Of a stretch of DNA of 64,000 nucleotides, positions 35,001 to 43,256 are shown piece after piece. The notes beneath the pieces are model-generated. The model was not told the origin of the DNA. It did not search any database and worked only from the letters and a program-made list of their open reading frames with translations. Positions within the stretch are counted from its first letter, which is position 1; every line of letters begins with the position of its first letter. This DNA is from Streptomyces sp. PH10-H1 (lineage in GTDB: Bacteria > Actinomycetota > Actinomycetes > Streptomycetales > Streptomycetaceae), in assembly GCF_030063355.1 (NCBI RefSeq), contig NZ_JASISZ010000010.1, forward strand, positions 83,012 to 147,011, written 5' to 3'. A program made the position numbers and the translations under genes.

Positions 35001-35969
35001 ATGCATCTGCTGGTCTACCTCCCCCTGGTCCTTCCGATCCTGGCCGCGCTCGCCGCTGGCCCCGTCGCCGACCGGCTGGAGCCTCGCCTGGCCACCTGGC
35101 TGCTGGCCGCCTGCGCCCTGTGCCTGGCAGCCTGCAGCTGCGCCGCGCTCGGGGTCCTGGCGGTAGCCGGAATGATCCGCATCCCCGCGGCCGTCCTCGT
35201 CGGACACTGGCCGCTGGCCACCATCCGCTCCGGCGACCCCGTCTCCGGCGCCGAAGCAGCCCTGGCCGCCCTCCTGCTGGCCGCCGCCGCGTACGCGGCG
35301 GCGCGCTTGCTGGGGCGGCGCGTGCGCGCAGTGGTCGCTGCCGGGCTGGAGGCGGCCTGTCTGCCCGGTCCCGGCCCGCTGGCCGTGATCGACGACCCGG
35401 TGCCCGACGCATACGCGCTCCCCGGGCTCCCGGGACGGATCGTGGTCTCTACCGGCATGCTCCAGGCCCTCGGACCCGCCGAACGCGAGGCCATGGTCGC
35501 CCACGAACGCGCGCACCTGGCCGCCCACCACTACGCGTTCGCCGCCGCCGTCCACCTGGCCGCCGCCGCCAACCCGTTCCTGCGCCCGTTCGCCACCGCA
35601 GTTGCCTACACCGTGGAACGCTGGGCCGACGAGAACGCCGCCCGCGCCTGCGGCGACCGCCGCCAGATCGCCCGCGCCGTCGGCAAAGCAGCCCTGGCCA
35701 CCCGGAAAACCCCCGCCCGCCGCCGTGCCCCGGCTGCGGCATTCGGACTGCTGGGATGGCGGCGCGACCCGCTGGCCGGCGCCGGACCCGTCCCCCGCCG
35801 CGTCGCGGCCCTACTGGCCCCACCCTTGCCGCGCGGCCTGCTCCTCCCGCCCCTGGACGGGTCCCTGATCCCCCTGGCCGCAACCGCCTGCGCGGTAGGC
35901 GCCAGCGCCCTGTGCACCTTCGCCGCCGCCCACGACCTCCACCTCCTCCTGAAGATCGCCGGCGCCTGA
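35001..35969 (+). CDS. M56-family membrane metallopeptidase (BlaR1-like without sensor domain)
   Basis: 322 residues with TM helices at the N terminus (LLVYLPLVLPILAALAAGPV, LATWLLAACALCLAACSCAA, and a third near residue 90). The zinc motif HERAH lies in EAMVAHERAHLAAHHY (HExxH) near residue 165, and the third ligand region is ERWADENAARACGD. A last TM helix is near the C terminus. There is no penicillin-binding sensor domain, as usual for streptomycete M56 proteins paired with BlaI-type repressors. Pairs of this sort are common in actinomycetes; the signal they sense is mostly unknown. Confidence 0.9.
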   Translation: MHLLVYLPLVLPILAALAAGPVADRLEPRLATWLLAACALCLAACSCAALGVLAVAGMIRIPAAVLVGHWPLATIRSGDPVSGAEAALAALLLAAAAYAAARLLGRRVRAVVAAGLEAACLPGPGPLAVIDDPVPDAYALPGLPGRIVVSTGMLQALGPAEREAMVAHERAHLAAHHYAFAAAVHLAAAANPFLRPFATAVAYTVERWADENAARACGDRRQIARAVGKAALATRKTPARRRAPAAAFGLLGWRRDPLAGAGPVPRRVAALLAPPLPRGLLLPPLDGSLIPLAATACAVGASALCTFAAAHDLHLLLKIAGA

Positions 35970-36351
35970 TCTCGCACCGCCGCCTGCCCCAGGCACTCGG
36001 CCACCAGCGGCCCACACCGCTCTGTCGCCGCATCGGCGCAAGAGATTTCGCCTGCTGCGTGCGCCTCACGGACAAGCCCATGACCCGCATCGCGGGATCG
36101 TGCCGCGAGCCTTCTGCGGCTGCCATCTCCAGGAGGAAACGGGACCCATCCCCATCTACTCCTCGTCGGACCAGTCACATCCGGGACGAGGTGTTCAACG
36201 CGTTGCGCTCGCAATCAACCCGCAAGGGCAGCGGGTCGGGCGGGCCGCCACCCCCGCGTGTTCCGGGCACCACCGCAGGGGAAAACACTATCGGGTGACC
36301 ACCCGTCGAGGATGCCGCGGCCGCTTCGGCGTCTGGCGTCTCGGCGGTAGT
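35970..36351. other. 380-bp stretch without a recognisable gene
   Basis: Between the M56 peptidase and the convergent CDF transporter. No open frame has family resemblance and no long hairpin stands out; likely scar DNA of the mosaic island. Confidence 0.4.
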
Positions 36352-37473
36352 TCAGGTGGCGGTGTGGTGGGCGAGGACGGCGTGCGGGTCGCGTCCGGCG
36401 GTGTGGTCGGTGTGGACGGTGGCGGCGGTCAGCCGGGGCACGGCGTGGATCAGGGCGTGCTCGGCGGCGACCGCGAGTTCGTGGGCCTGGACCACGGTCA
36501 GGTCGGGGTCGACGACGATGTCGGCCTCGGCGCGCAAGGCGTGGCCGATCCACCGCATCCGCACCTGACCGAGGCCGCGCACGCCGTCCACACCGCGCAG
36601 TGCGCTCTCGGCGGTGTCGACCAGGGCTGGGTCGACGCAGTCCATCAGGCGCCGGTAGACCTCGCGGGCGGCGTCCCGCAGGACCATGAGGATCGCGGCG
36701 GTGATGACCAGGCCCACGATCGGGTCGGCCGCGCGCCAGCCGATGGCCGCGCCGCCGGCACCGAGCAGGACGGCCAGGGAGGTGAAGCCGTCGGTGCGGG
36801 CGTGCAGGCCGTCGGCGACCAGGGCGGCGGAGCCGATCTTCCGGCCGGTGCGGATGCGGTAGCGGGCCACCCACTCGTTGCCGATGAAGCCGACCACTGC
36901 GGCGGCGGCGACCGCCCAAAGGTGGGTGACGTCGCGCGGGTTGAGCAGCCGGTCCACGGCCGTGTAGGCGGCCAGGGCGGAGGAGGCGGCTATGGTCAGG
37001 ACGATCGCGATGCCGGCCAGGTCCTCGGCGCGGCCGTAGCCGTAGGTGTAGCGGCGGTTGGCCGCCCGCCGGCCCACGACGAACGCGATGCCCAGAGGGA
37101 TGGCGGTCAGCGCGTCGGCGGCGTTGTGGATGGTGTCGCCCAGCAGTGCCACCGACCCTGACAGCACCACCACAATCGCCTGGATGACCGTGGTCGCGCC
37201 CAGAATGCCGAGCGACAGCCACAGCGTGCGCATGCCCTCCTTGGAGGTCTCCATCGCCGAGTCGACCTTGTCCATCGCCACATGGCTGTGCGGGGTGACC
37301 AGATGCGCCGCCCGGTGCCTCAGCCGCGACCAGCGCGAGTGACCATGACCATGGCGACCCTCGCCCCGGTCACCATGCTGATGAGGGTGCCCGGGCGAGT
37401 GACCGCCCCCATCACGGTGGGCGCGGCGCGGATCGCGGTGGCCTGGTTCGTGGATGTGCTCCGTCCCCTCCAT
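36352..37473 (-). CDS. Cation diffusion facilitator (CDF) family metal transporter
   Basis: About 373 residues. A His-rich N-terminal tail (EPGHRDPRRAHRDGGGHSPG, with HPHQHGD and HGHGHSR) is followed by six TM helices. The metal site is visible as SVALLGDTIHNAADALTAIP in TM2 (HxxxD) and ADGLHARTDGFTSLAVLLGA in TM5 (HxxxD). The C-terminal cytoplasmic domain ends in a His-containing tail. CDF proteins export Zn, Co, Ni, Fe or Cd in exchange for protons. ATG with GGTGGGTGG upstream; a GTG three codons earlier is possible. It belongs to the metal-resistance part of the island, with chrA and thioredoxin remnants upstream. Confidence 0.92.
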   Translation of the reverse strand: MEGTEHIHEPGHRDPRRAHRDGGGHSPGHPHQHGDRGEGRHGHGHSRWSRLRHRAAHLVTPHSHVAMDKVDSAMETSKEGMRTLWLSLGILGATTVIQAIVVVLSGSVALLGDTIHNAADALTAIPLGIAFVVGRRAANRRYTYGYGRAEDLAGIAIVLTIAASSALAAYTAVDRLLNPRDVTHLWAVAAAAVVGFIGNEWVARYRIRTGRKIGSAALVADGLHARTDGFTSLAVLLGAGGAAIGWRAADPIVGLVITAAILMVLRDAAREVYRRLMDCVDPALVDTAESALRGVDGVRGLGQVRMRWIGHALRAEADIVVDPDLTVVQAHELAVAAEHALIHAVPRLTAATVHTDHTAGRDPHAVLAHHTAT

Positions 37474-37617
37474 GCCACCCACCGTCGCACACGAAACCCG
37501 TTGCAGCCATCGCCGTTATAGGGCTGGTGACCAGGTGCGATGCCCTCGCAAATGCGTTCGTTGAGAAACTGCGGCAGCCGCGCGGTGTCCGGCCGCAGCA
37601 AGAGGCGAACAGCCGTG

Positions 37618-37785
37618 TCAGCGGGGCTCCCCGTCGACCGCCGCCTGGAGGGCCTGCCGCAGGCCGCCGAGCGCGGGCAGACCGGCAAGGCCGTCCGGGG
37701 TCCGGTACACCCGGCAGGACAGTGCCGGGGAGCGGCCGGGCTCGGCGAACAGGTCACGCCCGTTGACCAGGAAACTCGGGGAGCC
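37618..37785 (-). pseudogene. C-terminal remnant of a thioredoxin-like protein
   Basis: About 55 codons: GSPSFLVNGRDLFAEPGRSP, LSCRVYRTPDGLAGLPALGG, then LRQALQAAV to a stop. This looks like the end of the thioredoxin-fold proteins that accompany mercury or other metal-resistance genes in Streptomyces. The 5' part is replaced by the chrA fragment lying in the opposite direction. The stretch 37483-37617 has no complete gene. Confidence 0.6.
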
Positions 37786-37804
37786 ACTTCGACCGCCTGC
37801 GCAC

Positions 37805-38032
37805 CAACACGGGGTGCAGGCATTCCTGACCGGCGCCGGACCGGCGGTGATCGGCGCGATCGCCGGGTCCGCGATCCCGCTGGCCATGGCCCTGCAGCAC
37901 GCCTGGCAGTTTGCCGTCCTGGCCCTCGTGGCCCTGTGGCTGCTGGCCGCCCGCAAGGGCGTGGTCAGTGCGCTCGTCGGAGCCGGAGTGCTCGGGGTGA
38001 CCGCGGCCATGGCGGGCTGGGCGGTGTCCTGA
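37805..38032 (+). pseudogene. C-terminal remnant of a chromate transporter (ChrA/CHR)
   Basis: VQAFLTGAGPAVIGAIAGSA, then IPLAMALQHAWQFAVLALVA and a last hydrophobic helix resemble the end of the second CHR domain of ChrA. The transporter would need about 300 more residues upstream, which are absent. Together with the thioredoxin remnant it shows that a metal-resistance region was cut and rejoined here. Confidence 0.6.
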
Positions 38033-38120
38033 ACACCCCAACCAGGCACGTCCCGCAGCAAGCAGCCCCGGCATGTCGGTGGGATCTGGCAGGCTGTTGT
38101 CTCCGAAGCGAGGTGTGGCG

Positions 38121-38666
38121 ATGGGACTGGTGCCGGACGAGCCGCGGGTCCTGGTGTGCGGGAGCCGCCGGTGGCCGTGGCCCGGCGTGGTGGACGTGGT
38201 GCTGGACCGCCTCCTCGCCCGGCATGGCGAGGGCCTGGTGGCCATCGAGGGCCGGGCGACCGGGGCCGATGCGGCAGCTCACGCCTGGTGCGAACGACAC
38301 GGCCTCGGGGCTGAACGGCATCGGTGCCATCCGGTCGACTGGAAGGCTGAGCGCCGAGCCCGCCCGGCCGACTGGCGCCTGGCCGGACCGGAGCGCAACA
38401 CGCGCATGCTGCTGGACGAGCGCCCGCGGCTGATCATCGCCTTCCACGACCACTTCTCGCCGGCCAGCGGCGGGACCTCGGACATGTGCCTGCGAGGGCT
38501 GCTCAAGCAGCTGCCGGTGTGGCTGGTGCCGGGCGAGAACGTGCAGGTCGGCTCCTGGCTGAAGCTGAGCATGTTCCCCGCGGACCGGCAGCGACGGCTC
38601 CGGGCCGAATTGGACGCTGCCGCGCGATCGCGGAGCGACGCCGACGAGGCCGTCCCGCGGCCCTGA
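38121..38666 (+). CDS. YspA/cpYpsA-related SLOG-family protein
   Basis: 181 residues. The Rossmannoid core starts PRVLVCGSRRWPWPGVVDVV, followed by LVAIEGRATGADAAAHAWCE, the glycine-rich nucleotide-binding loop typical of SLOG domains (DprA, LOG, YpsA). ERNTRMLLDERPRLIIAFHD comes next, and SGGTSDMCLRGL is the second loop. SLOG proteins bind nucleotides or nucleotide-like ligands and occur in conflict and signalling systems. The ATG after GCGAGGTGTGGCG is used; an ATG 48 bases earlier is less likely. Not obviously in an operon; it converges on the NUDIX gene. Confidence 0.78.
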   Translation: MGLVPDEPRVLVCGSRRWPWPGVVDVVLDRLLARHGEGLVAIEGRATGADAAAHAWCERHGLGAERHRCHPVDWKAERRARPADWRLAGPERNTRMLLDERPRLIIAFHDHFSPASGGTSDMCLRGLLKQLPVWLVPGENVQVGSWLKLSMFPADRQRRLRAELDAAARSRSDADEAVPRP

Positions 38667-38852
38667 GCCGGGCATAGCTTGACCCCGGCGACATGGGCCG
38701 AGGCCAGCGGTCCACCGGGGCTTTCGCTTCAAGAGTGGCTTCCATCCGCAGGTCTGGCCGGGAGGCGGGAAGGACTTTCCTTTAACGCTCTGACCAGTCT
38801 GTTCAAGGAAAGCGAGGCGCCTTGCGTGGTCTGGTCGTGAAGGTGATTGAGG

Positions 38853-38877
38853 CCGTCCCCGCGCCGTGCGGGGACGG
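38853..38877. terminator. Bidirectional terminator between the SLOG and NUDIX genes
   Basis: Perfect 10-bp stem CCGTCCCCGC / GCGGGGACGG with loop GCCGT, 30 bases past the NUDIX stop. The rest of 38667-38906 has no gene. Confidence 0.75.
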
Positions 38878-38906
38878 AGATCGCGGGGACGGCCAGCTGG
38901 ACAGCG

Positions 38907-39458
38907 TCAGCGAAGAGCCTGGGCGATCCGCTGGCGGAGACGGTTGCCGCTGATGCTGTCGATCTCGCGCCAGGCGGCGTCGGCGACCTCTTCGGTCTGG
39001 AGCGGTCCGACTTCGGACTCGGTGCGGAAGAGGAACCGGAAGTCGATGTGCCGGTGCTCGGGCTCGCCCTTGGCGTCGTTGGCGGGGATGGGGTGAATGT
39101 CGATGTGGAGCGGGCTGTCACTCGAAGGGGTGACGGTGTCGGCCGGGATGCCGGTCTCCTCGGCGAGCTCGCGCAGAGCGGCGTCCAGGAGGGTGGTGTC
39201 GGAGGATTCCAGGTGGCCGCCCGGCAGCAGCCACTTGCCGGTGACGAGGTGGTGGATGTGCAGGATCCGGCCATCGGGACCGGCGAGGATCGCGCCGGCG
39301 GTCGCATGCCCGCGGAACTCGCTCCGCGAGACCAGGTCGGCCCCGGCGTCCAGGAGGCCGAGCGCGGGGGCGAGGTCCGGCTTCTCCTCGGGGTGCTCGT
39401 CGAGGTAGGCGGCCAGGGTGGTGCGGATGTGGTCGGTGCTGATGGGCAAGTTGATCAC
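38907..39458 (-). CDS. NUDIX hydrolase of the island cassette
   Basis: 183 residues with a full Nudix box: GGHLESSDTTLLDAALRELA then EETGIP, around residues 79-101. An upstream strand is GHATAGAILAGPDGRILHIH and a C-terminal segment HPIPANDAKGEPEHRHIDFR. The substrate is unknown. Its ATG overlaps the stop of the SAH-hydrolase-like gene (ATGA), placing it last in a five-gene operon. Its 3' part occurs a second time, truncated, at the island's left edge. Confidence 0.9.
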   Translation of the reverse strand: MINLPISTDHIRTTLAAYLDEHPEEKPDLAPALGLLDAGADLVSRSEFRGHATAGAILAGPDGRILHIHHLVTGKWLLPGGHLESSDTTLLDAALRELAEETGIPADTVTPSSDSPLHIDIHPIPANDAKGEPEHRHIDFRFLFRTESEVGPLQTEEVADAAWREIDSISGNRLRQRIAQALR

Positions 39459-40576
39459 CTGTTGAAGTAGGAGAGCCAGGTCGCCGCGATAGCGGCTCGG
39501 TCGGCCGCGGAGACCTCGTGCATGCCGGGGTCGAGGTCTCCGCGGGTGAGCATCCTGATCCCGGCGAGGATCTCGGCCTGGACCAGGAAGATGAACGGCC
39601 CAACGCTGGCGCCGTGCAGGAAGTTCACGGCGTTGCCGCCGTTCGCCAGATAGAAGTAATGGCCGGTGGTCTGGTAGCGGGTGACGTGGTCGCCGACCAT
39701 CGTGCGGGTGTAGACGTCAGGGAGCCGGTTCAGCTCCAGCTCGTCCTCGCTGGAAGTGACGGTGGCGACGTAGGCGCCGTTGCGAAGGTGCGGGAAGTCC
39801 TCGCCGTGCAGGGAGACCGCGCCGGTCGCGCAGAGCACCAGCCCGGCCCCGGTCAGCGCGCTCTCGCGGTCGCGGGCGACGGCGAAGCCCTGGGAGAGGG
39901 CCTGGGTGCGGCGGACGGGGTCGATGTCGAAGACGGTGACCTGGACGCCCTTGGCGTGCAGAAGGCGGGCGATGGAGGAGCCGAGCTTTCCGAAGCCGAT
40001 GACCAGGGCGGGCCGCCCGTGCAGGATGTCGCCTCGTCCGCGCATGACGGCCTCGGTGGAGAAGACCACGGACTGGCCCACCAGGAAGTCCTCGGGGTCC
40101 TTCAGCGGCGAGCGGGCCACCGAGATGACCGGGCAGGGCAGTTTGTCGAGGTCCTCGTAGCGGCGGTGGCCGTTCTCGGTGTCCTCGATCACCCCGGCGA
40201 TCTGGCCGGAGAACCGGCCGTGGAGGTCGACCAGGGTCGGGGCGAAGTAGCCGCCGACGTCCAGCAGGGCGACCTGTTCGCCGGCGGCCCGGGACTCGAA
40301 GTAGTCCAGGGCGGTGTCGGTCTCGGCGAACAGCTCGCGGGTCAGGGCGTCGACCGGGACGCATCGCTCGACCTCGCGCTGGGCGGCGGGGCTGATGGAC
40401 TTCGGCTTGGGCAGCACCGCCCGCAGCTTCGCGAGGGAGGCGACCGCGCGGACGAAGCCGGGCCGCTCGGGCAGCAGGTGGGTGACCAGGAAGGCCGCGG
40501 CCTGCTCGTCGGGGGCGAACTGGGCGGCGATCTTGGCGAAGTAGGCGTCCAGCCGGGCGCGTTCGAAGGATTCCAT
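39455..40576 (-). CDS. S-adenosylhomocysteine hydrolase-like NAD-binding protein
   Basis: 373 residues. The region LLDVGGYFAPTLVDLHGRFS, with GQIAGVIEDTENGHRRYEDL, resembles the substrate domain of adenosylhomocysteinase. The Rossmann domain has ALVIGFGKLGSSIARLLHAK (GxGxxG) and VTVFDIDPVRRTQALSQGF. It is shorter than true AHCY (about 430-480), and the usual catalytic His/Cys set was not located, so the activity may differ. It sits between a hypothetical gene and NUDIX in the operon. Possible roles are nucleoside or nucleotide metabolism; this is inference from the fold. Confidence 0.75.
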   Translation of the reverse strand: MESFERARLDAYFAKIAAQFAPDEQAAAFLVTHLLPERPGFVRAVASLAKLRAVLPKPKSISPAAQREVERCVPVDALTRELFAETDTALDYFESRAAGEQVALLDVGGYFAPTLVDLHGRFSGQIAGVIEDTENGHRRYEDLDKLPCPVISVARSPLKDPEDFLVGQSVVFSTEAVMRGRGDILHGRPALVIGFGKLGSSIARLLHAKGVQVTVFDIDPVRRTQALSQGFAVARDRESALTGAGLVLCATGAVSLHGEDFPHLRNGAYVATVTSSEDELELNRLPDVYTRTMVGDHVTRYQTTGHYFYLANGGNAVNFLHGASVGPFIFLVQAEILAGIRMLTRGDLDPGMHEVSAADRAAIAATWLSYFNR

Positions 40577-40617
40577 GGCAGTTCCCTCTCGCTCAGTGCG
40601 GGGTGTGCATGGCGCGG

Positions 40618-41103
40618 TCAGGTGGTGCGGGCAAGTCCGAACAGGAGCCGGTCGGCGGCGAGGGCGGCGTCCAGGTAGGTGTCGACGCGGGCGGCGCCGG
40701 CGGACCGCGCAAGCGGATCCAGGCCGAGCAGGAGGACCGCCCGGCCGCTGCCGGTGAGGAGGTCGGTCCAGGTCGGGTGGGTCGGCAGCCGCAGGCCGTA
40801 GCGGGCGCCGTCGAACCGCAGCAGCACCCGGTCGCCGATGACCTGCAGGTGTCCGTGAAGGTCCGGGATGCTCTCGCGGGCGGCGTCCAGGCCGCCGAGC
40901 GATGCGGCGATGTGGCGCATCCGGGCCTTGATCGCCTCGGCGGTGTCGTGGCTGGTGCGGCCGGGCGGGTGGGCGAGCAGGATGTGCGCGATGCTCTGCC
41001 CGGCCGGGTCGGTGCCCGGCCAGGTCCAGGCCCCCAGCGAGACCAGCAGCCGGGGACCGGGTCCGGAAGCGGCGGGGGCCAGCGTCGCGGGGCGGGTCAG
41101 CAC
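40618..41103 (-). CDS. Hypothetical protein of the island cassette
   Basis: 161 residues, GTG start overlapping the end of the HATPase gene by seven bases. Segments such as RLLVSLGAWTWPGTDPAGQS, IPDLHGHLQVIGDRVLLRFD and WTDLLTGSGRAVLLLGLDPL suggest a globular alpha/beta protein. No family recognised. The operon position makes a joint function with the HATPase and the SAHH-like protein likely. Confidence 0.65.
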   Translation of the reverse strand: MLTRPATLAPAASGPGPRLLVSLGAWTWPGTDPAGQSIAHILLAHPPGRTSHDTAEAIKARMRHIAASLGGLDAARESIPDLHGHLQVIGDRVLLRFDGARYGLRLPTHPTWTDLLTGSGRAVLLLGLDPLARSAGAARVDTYLDAALAADRLLFGLARTT

Positions 41104-41507
41104 GGCGTCTGTCCGGCCTTGAAGCGGGACCAGACGACCTTGCCGAACGGCAGGCGGTCCTCGACTCCCCAGCCGTCGGAGAACTCCTCGACGATCAGCA
41201 GGCCCCGGCCCGACGGGTCGCTGCCGGAAGGGTGCCGGACTTCGGGGCGGTGATTGCGGCTGTCGTGTACTTCCAGGCGTACGAAGTCGTCGTCGGCTTC
41301 GAGCTTGACCAGGAAGCCGTGACCGGGGGCGGAGCCGTGGACGACGGCGTTGGAGGCCAGCTCCGAGACGCAGAGCCGGATGTCCTCGGCGCGGGCGGAC
41401 ATCCCCCAGGAGTCCAGGGTGGTCAGGGCGAAGTCGCGGGCCTGTCCGACAGATTCGGGCTTCGCGGTGAAGTACTGCTGGGTGGGGTCGGGCATGGTGA
41501 GCCTCAT
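41097..41507 (-). CDS. ATP-binding protein, HATPase_c / anti-sigma-factor-like kinase domain
   Basis: 136 residues. The GHKL fold is visible: AEDIRLCVSELASNAVVHGS is the N box (E-x3-N), VRLEVHDSRN is the G1 box with DSR, and GRGLLIVEEFSDGWGVEDR is the G2 box. FGKVVWSRFKA closes the domain. Streptomycetes encode many of these RsbW-like proteins; most bind anti-anti-sigma factors or act as orphan regulators. The ATG start overlaps the stop of the resolvase-like gene (ATGA). Confidence 0.9.
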   Translation of the reverse strand: MRLTMPDPTQQYFTAKPESVGQARDFALTTLDSWGMSARAEDIRLCVSELASNAVVHGSAPGHGFLVKLEADDDFVRLEVHDSRNHRPEVRHPSGSDPSGRGLLIVEEFSDGWGVEDRLPFGKVVWSRFKAGQTPC

Positions 41508-41947
41508 GTCTCGGCGTCCAGGGCCGGGGCGTGTCCTGGCATCCGGCGGCGGGCGGGGCCGCCGGGAGGGCTGGAGTGGCCGTGTCCGGCCGGGCGGGAC
41601 CGGCGGGTGCCGCGGACCAGCAGCAGCCGGGCCCCGACCGTTTCGATCCGCCTCTCCCGCTCGGCCGCTATCGCTTTGGGGCCCAGGTGGGAGGCGGCAG
41701 GCAGCACGACGCCGTAGGTGTCGGGCAGCGCGAGCACGTCCAGCAGCCCGGTGAACGCCGCCGAGGCCGGGCTTCCGGTGGCCGTGCGGTCGGTGAAGAC
41801 ACCGGACAGCGTCAGCTCGTGCTGTCGGCAGTACTCGGCCAGCGATGCGGTCAGGGCGATCTCCCGTGGGGCAGAGACGTTCACCAGTCGCAGGAAGCCA
41901 TAGACGACCGGGCCGCTGACGCGGCGATGCTCCGTGAGGGGTTCCAT
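41504..41947 (-). CDS. Resolvase-N-terminal-domain-like protein, orphan
   Basis: 147 residues. VVYGFLRLVNVSAPREIALT and LAEYCRQHELTLSGVFTDR resemble the start of serine-recombinase catalytic domains. GLLDVLALPDTYGVVLPAAS resembles the following helix-strand. The catalytic serine motif (YxRVS) is altered to YGFLRL and no DNA-binding domain follows, so it is unlikely to recombine DNA. It is the first gene of the five-gene operon and is divergent from the HTH-TPR regulator. The C-terminal 30 residues are Pro/Arg/Gly-rich. Confidence 0.65.
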   Translation of the reverse strand: MEPLTEHRRVSGPVVYGFLRLVNVSAPREIALTASLAEYCRQHELTLSGVFTDRTATGSPASAAFTGLLDVLALPDTYGVVLPAASHLGPKAIAAERERRIETVGARLLLVRGTRRSRPAGHGHSSPPGGPARRRMPGHAPALDAET

Positions 41948-42137
41948 GCTTCAGACCGTCCAAGGGGAAGTCGGCAAAGAGCGGGCGGGGGGCCGTGGCC
42001 TGCGGCTTCGGCCCCTGCAATCGAGCGTGGCGGCAATCCAACGGACGGGAAATGACCGGGTGTTGTACTTCCGTTGCACTTGCGTCCCCCGCCGTGCGTG
42101 CCCCGTGCTTCGATGACTTCTCGGAAGGGAGTGTCGC
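41948..42137. promoter_or_regulatory. Divergent promoter region of the eight-gene cassette
   Basis: 190 bases between the first genes of the left (minus) operon and the right (plus) operon. TTGTACTTCCGTTGCACTTG may contain a -35-like TTGTAC or TTGCAC. No clear dyad found. Confidence 0.45.
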
Positions 42138-43241
42138 GTGGCGACCGTGCACCACTGGAGCGGCCTGGAGGCCCATGCTCTGCGGCTCGCGCTGCGGATG
42201 AGCGTCCGCGTGTTCGCCGATCACCTGGGCGTCGCCGTCCGCACCGTCTCCAAGTGGGACAAGCTCGCCGCCGCCACCGAACCCCGCCCGGACACCCAGG
42301 CCATCCTCGACACCGCGCTCGCCCGCGCGGACGCCGCCGTCCACCTGCGTTTCGAGACCCTGCTGTCCGAGAGCGGCCGGGCCACTGCCGCGGGCCCGGG
42401 GCGGCGGGTCACCACCAGCGGGCCCCGGATGTGGGACTACGAGTCGTGGACCGACGACCTGGACCGGACCGTGGTCGCGCTCTCCCGCCAGAACTTCACC
42501 TTCGCCTCCAGCCTGCTGACCCGGTGGATCAACCGTTGGAGACCGCCGGAACTGGATGACAAGGGCCTGTATCTGTTCGCCCGCTCCACCGCCCTGCTCG
42601 GCGACCTCCAGCGCGACCAGGGTGCCGTGCTGGGGCCGCTGTCGGCCCAGCACTCCTATGCCGGGGCCCGCTCGGTCTTCACCCAGCTCGACATCCCCCG
42701 CCGCGTCGCCCAGCTCGACCTGTCGCTGGCGGTGGTCGCGGAGATGTCCGGGAAGCTGGAGATCGCCGCCCGCAACTACGAGACCCTCGCGGTCGATGAC
42801 CGGCTCTCGCGCCGTGACCGGGCCCGTGCCCGGCTGTGGGTGGGGACCGCGCTGAGCAAGGATGGCAACCACGACTACGCGGCCCGCGTCATGACCGCGG
42901 CGACCCGCGAGTTCGAGGATCTGGCCGAGCCCGACGATTGGTCGGTGGCCCACCAGAAACTCGCCCTTGCCCACCGCGGTGCCGGCGACCTCACCGGGGC
43001 GCTGCACTTCATCGACATCGCCCGCAGCAGCGGGATGACGGACTCACCGATGCAACGCGTGCGACTGGATACCGCCCACGGTCACATCCTGCTCTCCGAC
43101 CGGGACACCCGCGATGATGGACTTCTCGTCCTCGACCATGCCGCCAAGGTGGCCGCGCAGTACGGACTCGTGCACCAACTGCGCAGTATCGAGGGCATCA
43201 AGGCCATGAGCGAGGGGCCGACCGGGCCCCGGCGACGGTGA
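42138..43241 (+). CDS. HTH-TPR transcriptional regulator
   Basis: 367 residues. The N-terminal helix-turn-helix is ALRLALRMSVRVFADHLGVA with VRTVSKWDKLA (residues 10-45). After a linker, a series of TPR-like helical repeats covers residues 120-350, for example FARSTALLGDLQRDQGAVLG, ARLWVGTALSKDGNHDYAAR and HQKLALAHRGAGDLTGALHF. Streptomycete regulators of this build bind small peptides or proteins via the TPR region. GTG start, with GGAAGGGAG upstream. It is followed 15 bases later by the YdcF gene and probably controls both operons. Confidence 0.85.
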   Translation: MATVHHWSGLEAHALRLALRMSVRVFADHLGVAVRTVSKWDKLAAATEPRPDTQAILDTALARADAAVHLRFETLLSESGRATAAGPGRRVTTSGPRMWDYESWTDDLDRTVVALSRQNFTFASSLLTRWINRWRPPELDDKGLYLFARSTALLGDLQRDQGAVLGPLSAQHSYAGARSVFTQLDIPRRVAQLDLSLAVVAEMSGKLEIAARNYETLAVDDRLSRRDRARARLWVGTALSKDGNHDYAARVMTAATREFEDLAEPDDWSVAHQKLALAHRGAGDLTGALHFIDIARSSGMTDSPMQRVRLDTAHGHILLSDRDTRDDGLLVLDHAAKVAAQYGLVHQLRSIEGIKAMSEGPTGPRRR

Positions 43242-43256
43242 CCAGGGAGAAGACGC

